A DNA stretch of 64,000 nt from Dasypus novemcinctus (Eukaryota > Chordata > Mammalia > Cingulata > Dasypodidae), in the NCBI RefSeq assembly GCF_030445035.2, contig NC_080694.1:73795147-73859146 (forward strand), written 5' to 3'. Numbering within the stretch: position 1 is the stretch's first letter; every line of letters starts with the position of its first letter. The notes below the pieces were generated by a model. The model did no database searches and was not told the DNA's origin. It saw nothing but the letters and a program-made list of their open reading frames with translations. The position numbers and the translations under genes are program-made. Positions 21,766-32,796 of this stretch are shown one piece after another.

Positions 21766-22239
21766 GGGCAAGACTGGAAAGCAAGGCCCTCTCCATCCAC
21801 CTGCTGAGAAGCTGCTCCAGCACACCCATTCTGATAGTCGAAGACATTAATCATCATCTGCTGAAAATTCATAATAAAACTCATGTCTGCAATGTCTGCT
21901 GTGTAAGATGTCCCTGTGGGTGTGCAATGCACAGGAAAAGGAGCACAGCATTCAGGAGGGCCTCAGTGGAAACAAGAGCCTTCTGCTGCTGGCTCCAGGT
22001 CTCCAGCTTCAAGGACAAGGACTGACAGGAGAGGCACCCGGTGTCCCACCTCTGGTGTCCCCATTTGGGCACTTCCTTGGACTGGGCTCACTCTCCTAGG
22101 ATGCCAGACACCACCTGACCTCAACCGGCCTTAGCAGACCCGGTGGCCCAGCTCCTCAGCTGTGCACAGGGTGGACCTTTCTGGCTAAACCATGAAGGAA
22201 GAAAGTGTGGGAGGAATCCTCCGTGCTGTCAAGAGCCAG

Positions 22240-22500
22240 CCCCAAGGAGGTGCCCAGAGGACTTAGGGAGCATGAGGCTCAGCACCCAAAGGACTCAGGG
22301 AGCACAGGGCTCAGCACCCAGGGGACTCGGGGAGCACAGGGCTCAGCGCCCAGAGGACTTAGGGAGCACAGGGCTCAGCGCCCAGAGGAATAAGGGACCA
22401 TGGGGCTCAGCTCCAAGAGGACTGAGGGAGCACAGAGCTCAGCTCTGAGAGGATTTACGGAGCACGGGGCTCAGTGCTGAGAGGACCTGCTCCTGTTTAC
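22240..22500 (+). repeat. ~32-bp tandem repeat, about eight units
   Basis: The unit is CTCAGCGCCCAGAGGACTTA then GGGAGCACAGGG, with drift at both ends (AGCACCCAAAGG, AGCTCTGAGAGG). The unit lacks stops, so short open frames here are artefacts. A MIR-like remnant follows at about 22560-22740. Confidence 0.85.
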
Positions 22501-22769
22501 CCTTGGGGCCAGGCCCAGGTCCTGTCTAGGTTTGAGCCTCAGCACATCCAAACCCACATAGGCAGGTGGCACCAGCTCCACTGACAACAGAGTCATTTAA
22601 GAGCTCTGAGTCTCAGTTTATCTACCCATGAAGTGCACAGAGCATGATGCTTACCTCCAAGGGTTTCTAAGAGGGTTGAATGAAAGAATTACATTGAAAG
22701 TCCTAAGCAATACATGGGAGGAAGTTCACCTGGTTATACATATAAGGCATATAAATGTATTCAAATGTT

Positions 22770-23830
22770 CATGGGGCATCATCACAGGGGGTGGAGATTC
22801 ACATAGTAACCAAAAGAATATCAAATTCCCATCTCGGGGAACGCTGCCACATTTGCTATTGGAACAAGAAGAATGCTCCAAGTACAAGACAGTGACCTAT
22901 GAAGGAGTATGGTCCATTGAAGGACCCTTGATATTGATGACTATGCTTATAAGCCTTTGCTCTTGAAATTGAAACTTAACCTAGCAAAATAGGGGGCCTA
23001 AGAATTATCTACTGGGAGCCATCTTGTTGCTCAAATATGGCCTCTCTCTAAGCCAAACTGAGCATATAAAAGCAATAACTTCCCCCCAGCATGGGACATG
23101 ACTCCTAGGAATGAGCCTCCTTGCCACCGAGGGATTGCTACCATGTACCAACCAGCAATGCATCTGGGGGAAAAAATAAGACCTTGACGAAAATGGGGAA
23201 ATGCTGAAGACAAATGAGTTAGTGAGTCAGGAGGCCATCCCCGTGGTAATGCTTATGCATATCTCAATAGGATCTCATTGACAGCCAAAGTAGATACTAC
23301 CCCACATAAAAAAGCTCCTCAGGGATATGGAGACATTCAGACACTGTAGTCAGGGCAGGTAGCTCAGGAATTTGACCCTTGCCAGTGGGCCCTAATCTGG
23401 TATTTATGCTCCCCAATGTGGCAGAGTTAGACTAAGTCATGTTTTCCCTATGCGTGACTCTTTTGTCCTTCTATTTGAACCTGTAGTCAGTACTAGAGTT
23501 GGTAGATGGACATCCAAGAGACTTAAATCTTTGGAGCGTCCATGTGCCACCTGAGCCCTCAATCTCAACAGAGTTGTAACACTTACTCTCCAGTTGAATG
23601 AACTCACCCAGGACAACTAACAGGAAGGAGATGATGGCCAAACAACGTACCAAGGAACCAAGAGTGCAAGCAAGAGTCCCATCCATCAGATGTATGGGGT
23701 CAAAGCCCTTCTCAATTAATGGTGGAATGGGCATCACCATTCCAGAGTCCTCAGGATTTGGAAACAAACTATGGACTAAAATAAACTTACTATTCTACTA
23801 TAGAATACTATTCTATAACTAAGTCTATTC

Positions 23831-23876
<46 letters not shown>

Positions 23877-24300
23877 TACTATATACTATATATATATATA
23901 TATTCTACTATAGACTTATTGAGATTCTAGCAAAGGAAGAAATACCATTGTTGTGGAGGCAGTGACCTTTGGATATTCTGGGGTTACAGAGACAGAAAAA
24001 ACAGGTGTAATGAGGGGTGCATTTTCAGGACTTGAGTTGAATGGGACAGAGTGTAAACTACAATGTAAACTATAATCCATGTTTAGTGGCAATTCTCCAA
24101 AATGTGTTTATCAATTGCAATGAATGTACCATACTCATAAAAAATGTTGGAAAATGCGGGAGGGGTGAGAAGCGGGGCACATGGGAATCCTTTATATATT
24201 CTCTGTAACATTTATGTAATCGAAGTATCTTTTGAAAAATAAGAAAAATGGGGAAAAATATCTTATGGAAAATAAAAAGATCATAAGATGAAAAAAAAAT
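22770..24300 (+). mobile_element. Xenarthran L1 3' UTR copy
   Basis: It shares ordered blocks with 34.2-35.6 kb: agccaaactgagcatataaa, catgggacatgactcctagg, aatgagcctccttgcc and catgtgccacctgagccctc. It ends in a tail with cagtgaccttt, cttttgaaaaataag and an A-run at 24290-24298. A (TA)n expansion at 23836-23910 interrupts it. Confidence 0.75.
23836..23910. repeat. (TA)n simple repeat
   Basis: About 20 consecutive TA steps, then tattctactatatacta and a second TA run, within L1 3' UTR sequence. Confidence 0.9.
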
Positions 24301-24960
24301 GCAGTTACTTTGTTTAGATATTACACTTTCCACCTTAGGCATTACAACATTATTGTTTAAAATATTTCTGTGATATTCCTATTATTTTTTAGCACCTCAA
24401 GCATTTAGATTTTAAGTTGTCATACAAGTTTATGCTGTATGGTCAAACATCAAAACCACATACCAACACACATATAACCCACAATGACACACGTGTTCAT
24501 GTGAAAAACTGCATAATACTAACATGCATGGCACACACACACATGAATATTATTCTAAGTATTTTATTCATTTGAATTTATTTGTTTGTAGTATGTAGTA
24601 GTAGTTAAAAATTATTTTCTTCTTTGTGCATGCCTGTATATACCAACCCAAATTAAATATATTTACATACATGCTTATGTGACTGAATATAAATGCTTTG
24701 CATCCTCAATATGATTGTAAAGTGGTGTTCATTTTATGGTTTTGTGTTAGTTTTCCTACTTGTGCCAATACTATGCATTCTAATAATACTATCGGTGACA
24801 TTAATAAATTTCATAAATAATGTGACAAATGTGATTTAATTTAATTTTGTAAATATTTATAGGCATGAATTAATTTTCTTTTTTGTAATTACTGGTATGA
24901 ACTTTGGATTAAAGTTAACAAATTTATTTTCCAGATAGAGAAGAAAAGAAAAGAAAGTAC
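24300..24960. other. AT-rich DNA, nothing recognised
   Basis: Very AT-rich with no repeat match or supported reading frame. It ends with a GAAAAGAAAAGAAAG purine run at about 24941. Confidence 0.4.
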
Positions 24961-24989
24961 TAATCACACACCTGGAGCAGAGCGGAATC

Positions 24990-25240
24990 TGGAGGGAACC
25001 CAGAACTGGTTTCCCAAATCCAGGAGTGTTCAGACGCGAGAGAGAGCAGGGGTGGAGGCTGCAGGGGCAGAGGCCGGGGCAGCCCCGGGCTAAGGCGGGG
25101 CAGCCCGGCGGGCTCGGACGGAGCTGCTGTGCCGAGAGCCCCGGAGGCCGCCGGAGCAGGCGGGAGGACAGCGACAGGCGCAGGGCGTCCAGAGGCCGGG
25201 TGAGGCCACGGGGCCACAGCAGCGTCGGGCGTTACTGACG
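24990..25240. promoter_or_regulatory. Short CpG-rich patch
   Basis: A CpG-dense 250 bp (ggcccagcccggcgggctcg-like) between AT-rich flanks. On the + strand GGCCGG is followed by a GTGAGG donor at about 25199, which could be a non-coding first exon. It may be the remnant of a promoter upstream of the TRIM26-like pseudogene, but direction is unknown. Confidence 0.3.
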
Positions 25241-25339
25241 TTATTGGTTATGGAGGCAACGTCCGCACAGCTCAATGGCCTCCGCGTTAATGTAACACAA
25301 TGTTGTTAATGAGCCAGATATAAATCCAGGCTTTTTTAA

Positions 25340-25412
25340 AAGCAGGCATCGAGAATTGAACCCGGGACCTCCTGAAGGGCAGGCGCTCAACCGCTGAGCT
25401 CCACCCGCTTCA
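25340..25412 (-). mobile_element. tRNA-like SINE head fragment
   Basis: The inverse of a tRNA-Ala-like sequence: gaattgaacccgggacctcc (box B) and aaccgctgagctccacccgc (box A). The same head is seen at 36.87 kb on the + strand. Confidence 0.75.
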
Positions 25413-25539
25413 CTCCCCCAGTCTTTCTCTTTTTTTCTTCAAGTTTTGGGAAAAGGAGGAGAGGGAGGAAAAAGGGAGGAAAAAAAAAAACCTCACCAAA
25501 CCAACCAAAAAGACAAAAACATCCCTGTAGAAAAAACGA

Positions 25540-27330
25540 AATGAACCAGGTTAACCACAGCCGCTTCGCTCCAAGGAGAAAACAGGTGAGAGTTCACCCG
25601 CGGGCCATGGCCCGCACAGTCAGAGGGCGCCCGCCACGCAGCAGCCCCGGGGCGCCCCAGCGCACGCAGCCCACGCCCCCACGCCCACGCGCAGACCCCC
25701 TGCCCGCCGGGGCCCCGCTGCCACCAGCCGCGTCCTCCTCTAGTGTAACAGGGCACCAGGAGGCCTGGTCCAGCCTTCCGCCTCCTCGGCACAGAGCGGA
25801 GGTGGAGCGAGTCCATCTTACCTTTTCCTCTTTGTCTCCAGGAGCCTCTGGTGACTGGACAATGGGGGCAGGTCCCTCTGAGCCCGCCGGGACCGTCGCG
25901 GTGGCAGACGGAGAGTGTCCAGTGTCCAGGGGACTTGAGGCCGCTCCTGGACGGCCCATCGCCTTAAGCTGCAGAAGCAGCGGGTGCCGAGGGCTGCCGG
26001 GGTGCAGGGGCTCATGCTGCCCGCTGGCCGGTCGGGGAGGGCGCGAGGGGCAGGTCTGCTGGCTCTGCCGGATGGCAGTGGTCAGCGGGAGGTCGGCCTG
26101 CACCCACCGCTCCTGGAGGCCGCTGAGCTCCGTCCTGCTCTTGACCAGGCCAGCTGGGCCTCGGCTCCTTCCCGGGGTCCTCCTGGAGGTCCAGCTGGGC
26201 CTCGGCTCCTTCACGGGGTCCTCCTGGAGGTCTAGCTGGGCCTCGGCTCCTTCACGGGGTCCTCCTGGAGGTCCAGCTGGGCCTCGGCTCCTTCACGGGG
26301 TCCTCCTGGAGGTCCAGCTGGGCCTCAGCTCCTTCACGGGGTCCTCCTGGAGGTCCAGCTGGGCCTCAGCTCCTTCACGGGGTCCTCCTGGAGGTCCGGC
26401 TGGGCCTCGGCTCCTTCCTGTGGTCCTCCTGGAGGTCCAGCTGGGCCCTGGCTCCTTCACGGGGTCCTCCTGGAGGTCCAGCTGGGCCTCGGCTCCCTCA
26501 CGGGGTCCTCCTGGAGGTCCAGCTGGGCCTCGGCTCCTTCGCGGGGTCCTCCTGGAGGTCCAGCTGGGCCTCGGCTCCTTCGCGGGGTCCTCCTGGAGGT
26601 CCAGCTGGGAGCGCAGCCGTGGGGAGGTCCGTGGCTCCGTTGGCTGGCACTGCAGCGCCCACTTCTCCGGCTCCAGCAGGTCCTCAGCCAGCACCTTGAC
26701 CGCGGCCTCACTCTCCCGGGGCTGCTCTGGTTGCGGATGGATGCGGAGCTGCCCCGCACTCTCCAGGTGCGCACAGCTGCTGGCCGGGCTCACCAGGTCT
26801 GTCCTCCGGCCTTCGAGCCTTCCCCGGCGATCGTGGCCCGTGAAGCTTCTCGGGCCCTGGCTGGCTCCTCTCCTTCGGGGTGGCGGGACCCTGAGCTCAG
26901 GGCCGAGAGCGCCTCGGGGGACTTGCCGCCCGCGACTGCTCTTGTCTTTCCTCAACACCTTCACCTGCCGGGAAGGTGGATTCCTGCTGGGCCTGACTCT
27001 TCCTCCCGCAGCAGCGCGGGCTGGCCGCGGGCACCGTCCACTGGAATGGGGACCCCAGCGCGGAGCCGATCCTGGGGTCCCGCCGCCTCCTCCCACAGCC
27101 CGTGGGCGGCGGCTCGCCCTGCGCCGGGAGCTGGCGGAGGCGCTCCTGGAGCCCGAGTGGGCCGCCCGCTTGCCGCGTGCCAGGGGGCGGTCACAGCCCC
27201 CAGGACGGCCGCCGCCTCGGGGCGCAGCCGAGCGCGGGGCTCAGGGCGGGACCAGGCTCTCAGCGCCGCAGGACGCCGGCAGTCCACGCAGCGAGGAATG
27301 TCGCCGTGGAGGCTCCCACGCGGGAACGAC
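25540..27330 (-). pseudogene. Degenerate coiled-coil-like sequence of unknown source, with an internal minisatellite
   Basis: On the - strand 26640-26780 reads AAVKVLAEDLLEPEKWALQC and 26600 RSQLDLQEDPAKE. After the minisatellite, 26090-26150 reads LVKSRTELSGLQERWVQADL. Charged and leucine-spaced residues suggest a coiled-coil protein, but prolines and shifts break the pattern and no parent was recognised. The whole block is GC- and CpG-rich. An open + strand frame of 629 codons over the same block has no family match and is probably a shadow. Confidence 0.35.
26150..26615. repeat. 41-bp minisatellite, about 11 units, from coiled-coil-like sequence
   Basis: The unit on the + strand is GGGGTCCTCCTGGAGGTCCA followed by GCTGGGCCTCGGCTCCTTCA and C. 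Starts at 26174, 26215 and 26256 give an exact 41-bp step. On the - strand it reads AEAQLDLQEDPVKE, then changes frame in the next unit because 41 is not a multiple of three. It therefore looks like expansion of a former coding segment, as with the array at 1-3715. Confidence 0.9.
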
Positions 27331-27439
27331 CTCCAATATTTTTCTGCTCTTGTTCTCTTTTTTTATTTTTGTTTTTGTTTTTTATTTGTTTGTCTCTCAT
27401 GATTTTCAATTCTTTTTCCTCCAGTCTTGATAAGACTTA

Positions 27440-28800
27440 AAGAGAGAACAAAACAGGACTATAATAGCTCTTTGAGGAGATAATGGGCTAATATGTAAAA
27501 GTGCTTCATCACTTTAGTGAAAATATGGCACCAACTAAGGGTTTATTATACTGCTGAGAATAAAGTCCAGCTGGGAGCTCCAATGTATTCAAACAGGTGA
27601 CTTTAAGAGGCATAAAGGGTGTGAAAAGAACGTTAACGTACAAAGCCTGGACTGAAATACCTCAGTGGAAAAGTGCGCTGACTCGCGCCATCTGCTGGCG
27701 CCTCTGGAAACTGCATGGGCAAAAACTGCGCTCTCTGTGTCCAACCCCTGGGAGAAAAATCTGCACCCCATTGGTGAGTCTCTGGCCCGATTTTGAAAAC
27801 TTAAGCTGGGCAGTTTTAAACACTGAGGATAAGTTGAACCAAATATCAAAGAAGAGCTATGGTTTTGTGTGACCTATGTATCTTTAAAAAAAAGAATAAA
27901 AAATTAAAAGGAAAAAAAAAAAAAAGAGCTGTGGGGTAAAAAATAAGCAAGAGAGAGAAATTAGCCATCAGAGTACATACACCAACATATTCAGATGCCT
28001 AGACATCAACAAAAAATTGCAAGCTATGCTAGAAAACAAGAAGAGATGGCCCAGAGAGAACAAACCAAATATCCTAAAGAGATATTGGAGTTAATACAAT
28101 TAATCAGTGATAATCTCACAGCTCTCCTAAATCATTTCAAAGAATTTAAAGAAAATATGACTACAGAAATGAAGGATATTAAGAAGACACTGGGAGAGCA
28201 TAAAGAACAATTTGAAAGCCTGCAAAGAAAAGGAACAAACCTTATGGGAATGAAAGCCATGATGGATAAGATTGAAAATGCATTAGAGGCACATAAGAGC
28301 AGATGTGAATTGCTTGAAGACAAAATAAGTGATTTCAAGGACAGAACATCTGAACTGCAAAAGACAAGAAAACAGAATGGAAAAAATAGAACGGAGTCTT
28401 AGGGAACTGAGTGACAATGCAAAACACACAGATATTTGCATTATCAGTGTCCCAGAAGGAGAAGAGAATGGAAAATAGGCAGAAAGAATATATAAGGAAA
28501 TAATGACTGAGAACTTCCCAACCCTTATGAAGGACATAAATATCAATATCCAAGGACAGTGCAGCCCAAACAGAATGAATCTCAATAGATCTACCCCCAA
28601 GACAGCTACTATTCAGAATGATGAATATCAGAGATAAAGAGAGGATTCTGAAAGCAGCAAAAGAAAAGCATCACATGCAAATCCCCTATACATTTGATGT
28701 AACTTTTCTGTAATCTAAAAACTCTTTGAAAATAGTTTTTAAAAAAAAATCCACCCCCAAAAAAATCACATACAAGGGAAACTCAATAAGATTATGTGCC
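27440..28800 (+). mobile_element. L1 5' region and partial ORF1
   Basis: 27995-28399 is an open frame of 135 codons with the coiled-coil character of L1 ORF1p: QKIASYARKQEEMAQREQTK, LGEHKEQFESLQRKG, NALEAHKSRCELLEDKISDF. It breaks, and further ORF1-like sequence follows in other frames to about 28690 (IISVPEGEE; then NFPTLMKDINI). Before it, 27550-27990 would be the 5' UTR, with the CTCF-like site at 27685. No ORF2 follows directly. Confidence 0.7.
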
Positions 28801-28856
28801 AACCTTTCATCAGAAACCAAGGAGGAGAGAAGAAAATGGTATGAAGTAGTTAAAGT

Positions 28857-29100
28857 ACTGTAGCAGTTTGATATAATTGATGAATTCCAAAAAGAAATCT
28901 TGGATTATGCTTGTTATCTGATCTGTATCTGGGCATGACTGAGTTATGATTAGGGCGTTGATGAAGAACAGAGTAGGGCTTTTAATGCTGAAGTTTTGAT
29001 GTTGGAGTTTGATGCTGACGACTTTAACTGGAGCCCTGGGAAGCAGCACACAGAGATTTGGAGAAGAGTTTATCAAAGCCTGATGAAGGAAAATGCACAG
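28857..29100 (+). mobile_element. MaLR-like LTR fossil, 5' part
   Basis: It opens tgtagcagtttgatataatt, then gaattccaaaaagaaatctt and ggattatgcttg, matching the opening of the copy at 60.53 kb (ggcagtttggtattgtttgt, gagttccaaaaataaatatt). Confidence 0.45.
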
Positions 29101-29770
29101 CATGCATTATTGAATCTGTCTTTTTTGATAGTAATTTAAAGTTTTAGACACAGGGACATTTACTCTGGAGAAACAGGGCAAAATTCCTGTTTGTAAGATA
29201 AGTCTTTCAGATGAAGCACATAAATGTAAATGGTGCAGTATTTGGACTATGCTTTGATAAATTATGGTTTCTATCTAAGATTAGAATTTTAAGCATGTTT
29301 TTACATATAAGTTTAATACAAATATATGGATGGGTACATTTTAAACACAACTTGAAAAGCAATTTCTTGAATAGAAAATAACTTGGTCAGTGTTACTAAA
29401 ATGGTGACCTTTGCTTTATGATAAAAGAAGTAAGTGATTGCTTTCTCTCTTAGAAATATACTACTGTTACTATTCACTGTTTTTCCTGCTTCTGTAGAGT
29501 AAGTTTGTCAGATGGACTAAATATTTTTAATATTCATTTTGCCTCAAAGTTGTGCTTTTGTTATATGTGCAATCTTTGAAAATTCAGCTAAAAATCTATA
29601 CAAATGTAAACATTCTGATTTGTGCTTAAGTTTTTGGCTTTAAAGAAGTGATAACAATGGTAGTTGACTCCTTCAGTATTTGTTAGATGTGTGAAATACT
29701 GATAAATGTCACAATGATGGTTTTATTTTTTTTTATTATTGTAGGTAGGTTAGTCCTTACCACAAGTGAG
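29100..29770. other. Unassigned AT-rich sequence resembling an mRNA 3' UTR
   Basis: Few long A/T runs, several TTTTTAATATT-type motifs, no family recognised. It could be part of a retrocopied 3' UTR. No coding match. Confidence 0.3.
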
Positions 29771-29779
29771 TCATTTTTT

Positions 29780-31265
29780 TAAATGTGCATTTTAAATTTA
29801 TTTTTAATTATCTTTTAAAATATACATAGATCACACACAATGTTATATTAAAAAATATAATAGGTTCCCATATACCCCACTCCCCACACCACTCCTCCCA
29901 CATCAACAACTTCTTTCATTAGTGTGGTGCATTCACTGCATTTGATGAATAATTTTGTGCTGCTACACAGCATGGATTATAGTTTATATTGTAGTTTAGA
30001 CTCTCTCAGTCCATTCAGTGGGTTATGGCATGATATACAATGCCCTACATCTGTCCCTGCAATATCATTCAGGACAACTCCAAGTCTCAAAAATGTCCCC
30101 ATATCACACCTCTTTTTCCCTCTCCTTTCCTTCAGCAACTTCCAGGGCCACTGTCTCCACATCAAGATACAATTTCTTCCATTGCCAGAGTCACAATAGT
30201 TCTATAGTAGAGTAACAGTATGTCCACTCTAATCCATATTTTATTCCTAATCTTGAGGACCCTGGGATGGTGATGCCCACTCCTTAAATTGAGAGGGGGC
30301 TTAGATGCCACATGTTTGATGGATGGGATTCTCCTGTTTGCAGATGTAGACTCTCTCAGTTCCTTAGTATGGTGGTTGACCATCCTCATCTCCTTGTTAG
30401 CTGTCCTGGGTAAGTCCAACAAACTGGAGAGTAGCAACTGTGCTGAGGCTGAGGGCACAGCTGGCACATGGACAGTCCAGAGATTCAAGTCTTCTGAGCA
30501 TACACCAACCCCAACACCAACCACAAGTTCAGTAAAAGAGACAGAAGAGGCGTATAGAGAAGTCACATCTGAGTCCAACTCCATCACACTCAGGAGCACA
30601 AATTCCAAAGTAGGACCCACTGGCAAGGCACTGAACTCGAAGTCATCTGCCATAACCATAGATCCTAGGTGTCTCCATAGCCCTCAGGGGCACCACTACC
30701 TGGTTTTGTATCTACTTTGGCTGTCTCTGAGATCCTGCTGAGATGTGCATGAGCGCAACCCCTCTGATGACCTCCTGGCTCATTTTGAAGTCTCTTAGCC
30801 ATATAAACTCATTTGTCTCTACCATTTCCCCCTTTTCCTGGTTGCATCACCAGCTGGTGTTGGTACTAATCTCTTGGGGCCAGGGAGGCTCTTCCCCAGA
30901 AGTCATGTCCCACACTGCAGTGAAGGTAATGTGTTTACTTGCTGAGTTTGGCTTAGAGAGTGGCTACATTTGAGAAACATGGAGGCTCTCAGGAGGTAAC
31001 TCTTAGGCACCCTGCAGCTCTAGGCCTAGCTGAAATTTCAAGCACACAGGCTTACAAGCATAGTCATCAGTATCAAGGGGCCATCATTGGACAAATGTGC
31101 ATTTTTTTTAATGAGTGGATTTTACAGATACATCATAATAAATTGTACTGCTACATTTCTTTTAATGGGATGATGTGGGAGAGAGAGACAGGTACACAGG
31201 AATCCCTCATAATTTCAAAGTAACTTTTCTGTAATCTAAAACCTCTTTAAAAATAAAGTTTATTA
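29780..31265 (-). mobile_element. Xenarthran L1 3' UTR copy, inverted
   Basis: It begins with the reversed tail (cccatataccccactcccca, then catggattatagtttatatt) and continues aactccaagtctcaaaaatg, ccatttcccccttttcctgg and agaagtcatgtcccacactg, the complement of blocks in the + copies at 23 and 34-35.5 kb. The far end has ctctttaaaaataaagttta at 31240-31260 and probably belongs to an adjacent L1 end on the + strand. Confidence 0.7.
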
Positions 31266-31269
31266 AATT

Positions 31270-31960
31270 AAAAAAAATCTGCACCAGCAGCCACCTCTGC
31301 ACTTAGGCAGATGTCCACATCCTAGGCTCCATGCTGAAGGACCTTTAAAACCTGCCACCAGCAGCCACCTCTGCACTTAGAGACGTCCACATCCCAGGCT
31401 CCAGGCTGGGCTTGAAAGGATCTTTAAAACCCCTAAAACTGGATAAAAATGAGCGGATATGGACTAAATGAGTAAACCTGGGGATTAAAGAATGCCAGTT
31501 AAGTATATAAGGGACAACAGAATTAGCATCACCATTCTATTAAGACAAGGACTATAGCAGATGCTAAGCCATGAGGTGAAAGTGCTGGGACGGCCAGCCC
31601 CATGACACCAGAGCGCCCCGCTCCCCCAGACCACCTCCTGAGCTCTCTGTGAAGGGCGAGAGCAGGTGGTCTCCAGCTTACAAGGAGCCAAACGCAGCCC
31701 TGCCGGCAGAGGGTCAAATCAGCACACGCTTCCAGCATGACGCCACATGAAGCATACACCCTCACCTTTGAAATATTCTTGCCAAAAATGTTTGACCTGA
31801 TGAATCATTTCAAATCTCTAGAACTGACTTCCAGTTCACAGATAATAAGAAGGATAAAGAATGACCTAAATAAACCATGCTCTGAAGAAAAGTCAGATAT
31901 ATCCAGAATATGGGACATTCTATAAGACAACTTTTGAAAAGTCAGTGTCATAAAAAATAA
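31270..31960. other. Unassigned sequence with a ~90-bp partial duplication
   Basis: CCAGCAGCCACCTCTGCACT occurs at about 31284 and 31356, followed by tccacatcc(t/c)aggctcca both times. Possibly L1 5' UTR-like. A short open frame at 31737-31922 was not recognised. Confidence 0.35.
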
Positions 31961-31964
31961 AAAA

Positions 31965-32796
31965 TGGTTGTTCTTGATTTAAAGACTAAACAGAAGCAAA
32001 AGAACTAATAGATAAATGGGACTTCCTCAAAATTAAAGCCTTCTGCACCTCAAAGGAGTTTGTCAAGAAAGTAAAAAGGGAGCCCACACAGTGGGAGAAA
32101 ATATTTGGCAATCATATATCTGATAAGAAACTTATAACTTGCATTTATAAAGAACTCCTACATCTTGAAAATAAAAAGATAAACAACCCATTTAAAAAAT
32201 GGGAAAAAGACTTAAACAGATACTTCTCCGAAGAAGAAATACAAATGGCAAGAAAGCACATGAAAAAATGTTCCAAATCTCTAGCTATCAGGGAAATGCA
32301 AATCAAAACTACAATGAGATACCATCTTACACCCATAAGATTGGCAGCTATGAAAAAAACAGAAGAATACAAGTGCTGGAGAGGATGTGAAGGAAGGGGA
32401 ACACTCATCCACTGCTGGTGGGAATGCAGAAGGATCCAACCATTCTGGAGGACAGTATGGCGGTTTCTCAAAAAACTAACCACAGATTTGCCATATGACC
32501 CAGCAATACCACTGCACCCAGCAGAACTGAAAACAAGGACACAAACCGATATATGTACACCAATGTTCATAGCAGCATTGTTCACTATCGCCAAAAGTTG
32601 GAATCAACCCAAATGCCCATCAACAGATGAGTGGATCAATAAAATGTGGTATATACACACAATGGAATACTACTCGGCTGTAAGAACAAACACACTACAA
32701 ACACATGTGATAACATGGATGAATCTTGAGAACCTTATGTTGAGTGAAGCAACCCAGACATTGAAGGACAAATACTACATGACCTCAATGATATGA
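31965..32796 (+). mobile_element. L1 ORF2 C-terminal region
   Basis: It translates, with a few breaks, to the L1 ORF2p C-terminal part: KWDFLKIKAFCTSKEFVKKV, QWEKIFGNHISDKKLI, HMKKCSKSLAIREMQIKTTM, RYHLTPIRL, GTLIHCWWECRRIQPFWRTV, MFIAALFTIAKSWNQPKCP, MWYIHTMEYYSAV. It ends at TGA 32794-32796. This includes the cysteine-rich region (CWRGC, HCWWEC). 32245-32796 is uninterrupted. The EN and RT domains are absent: a 5'-truncated copy. Confidence 0.92.

Noticed and set aside
25541-27430. A 629-codon + strand frame
   Set aside because: It spans a 41-bp tandem repeat and GC-rich DNA whose recognisable coiled-coil-like sequence is on the other strand.
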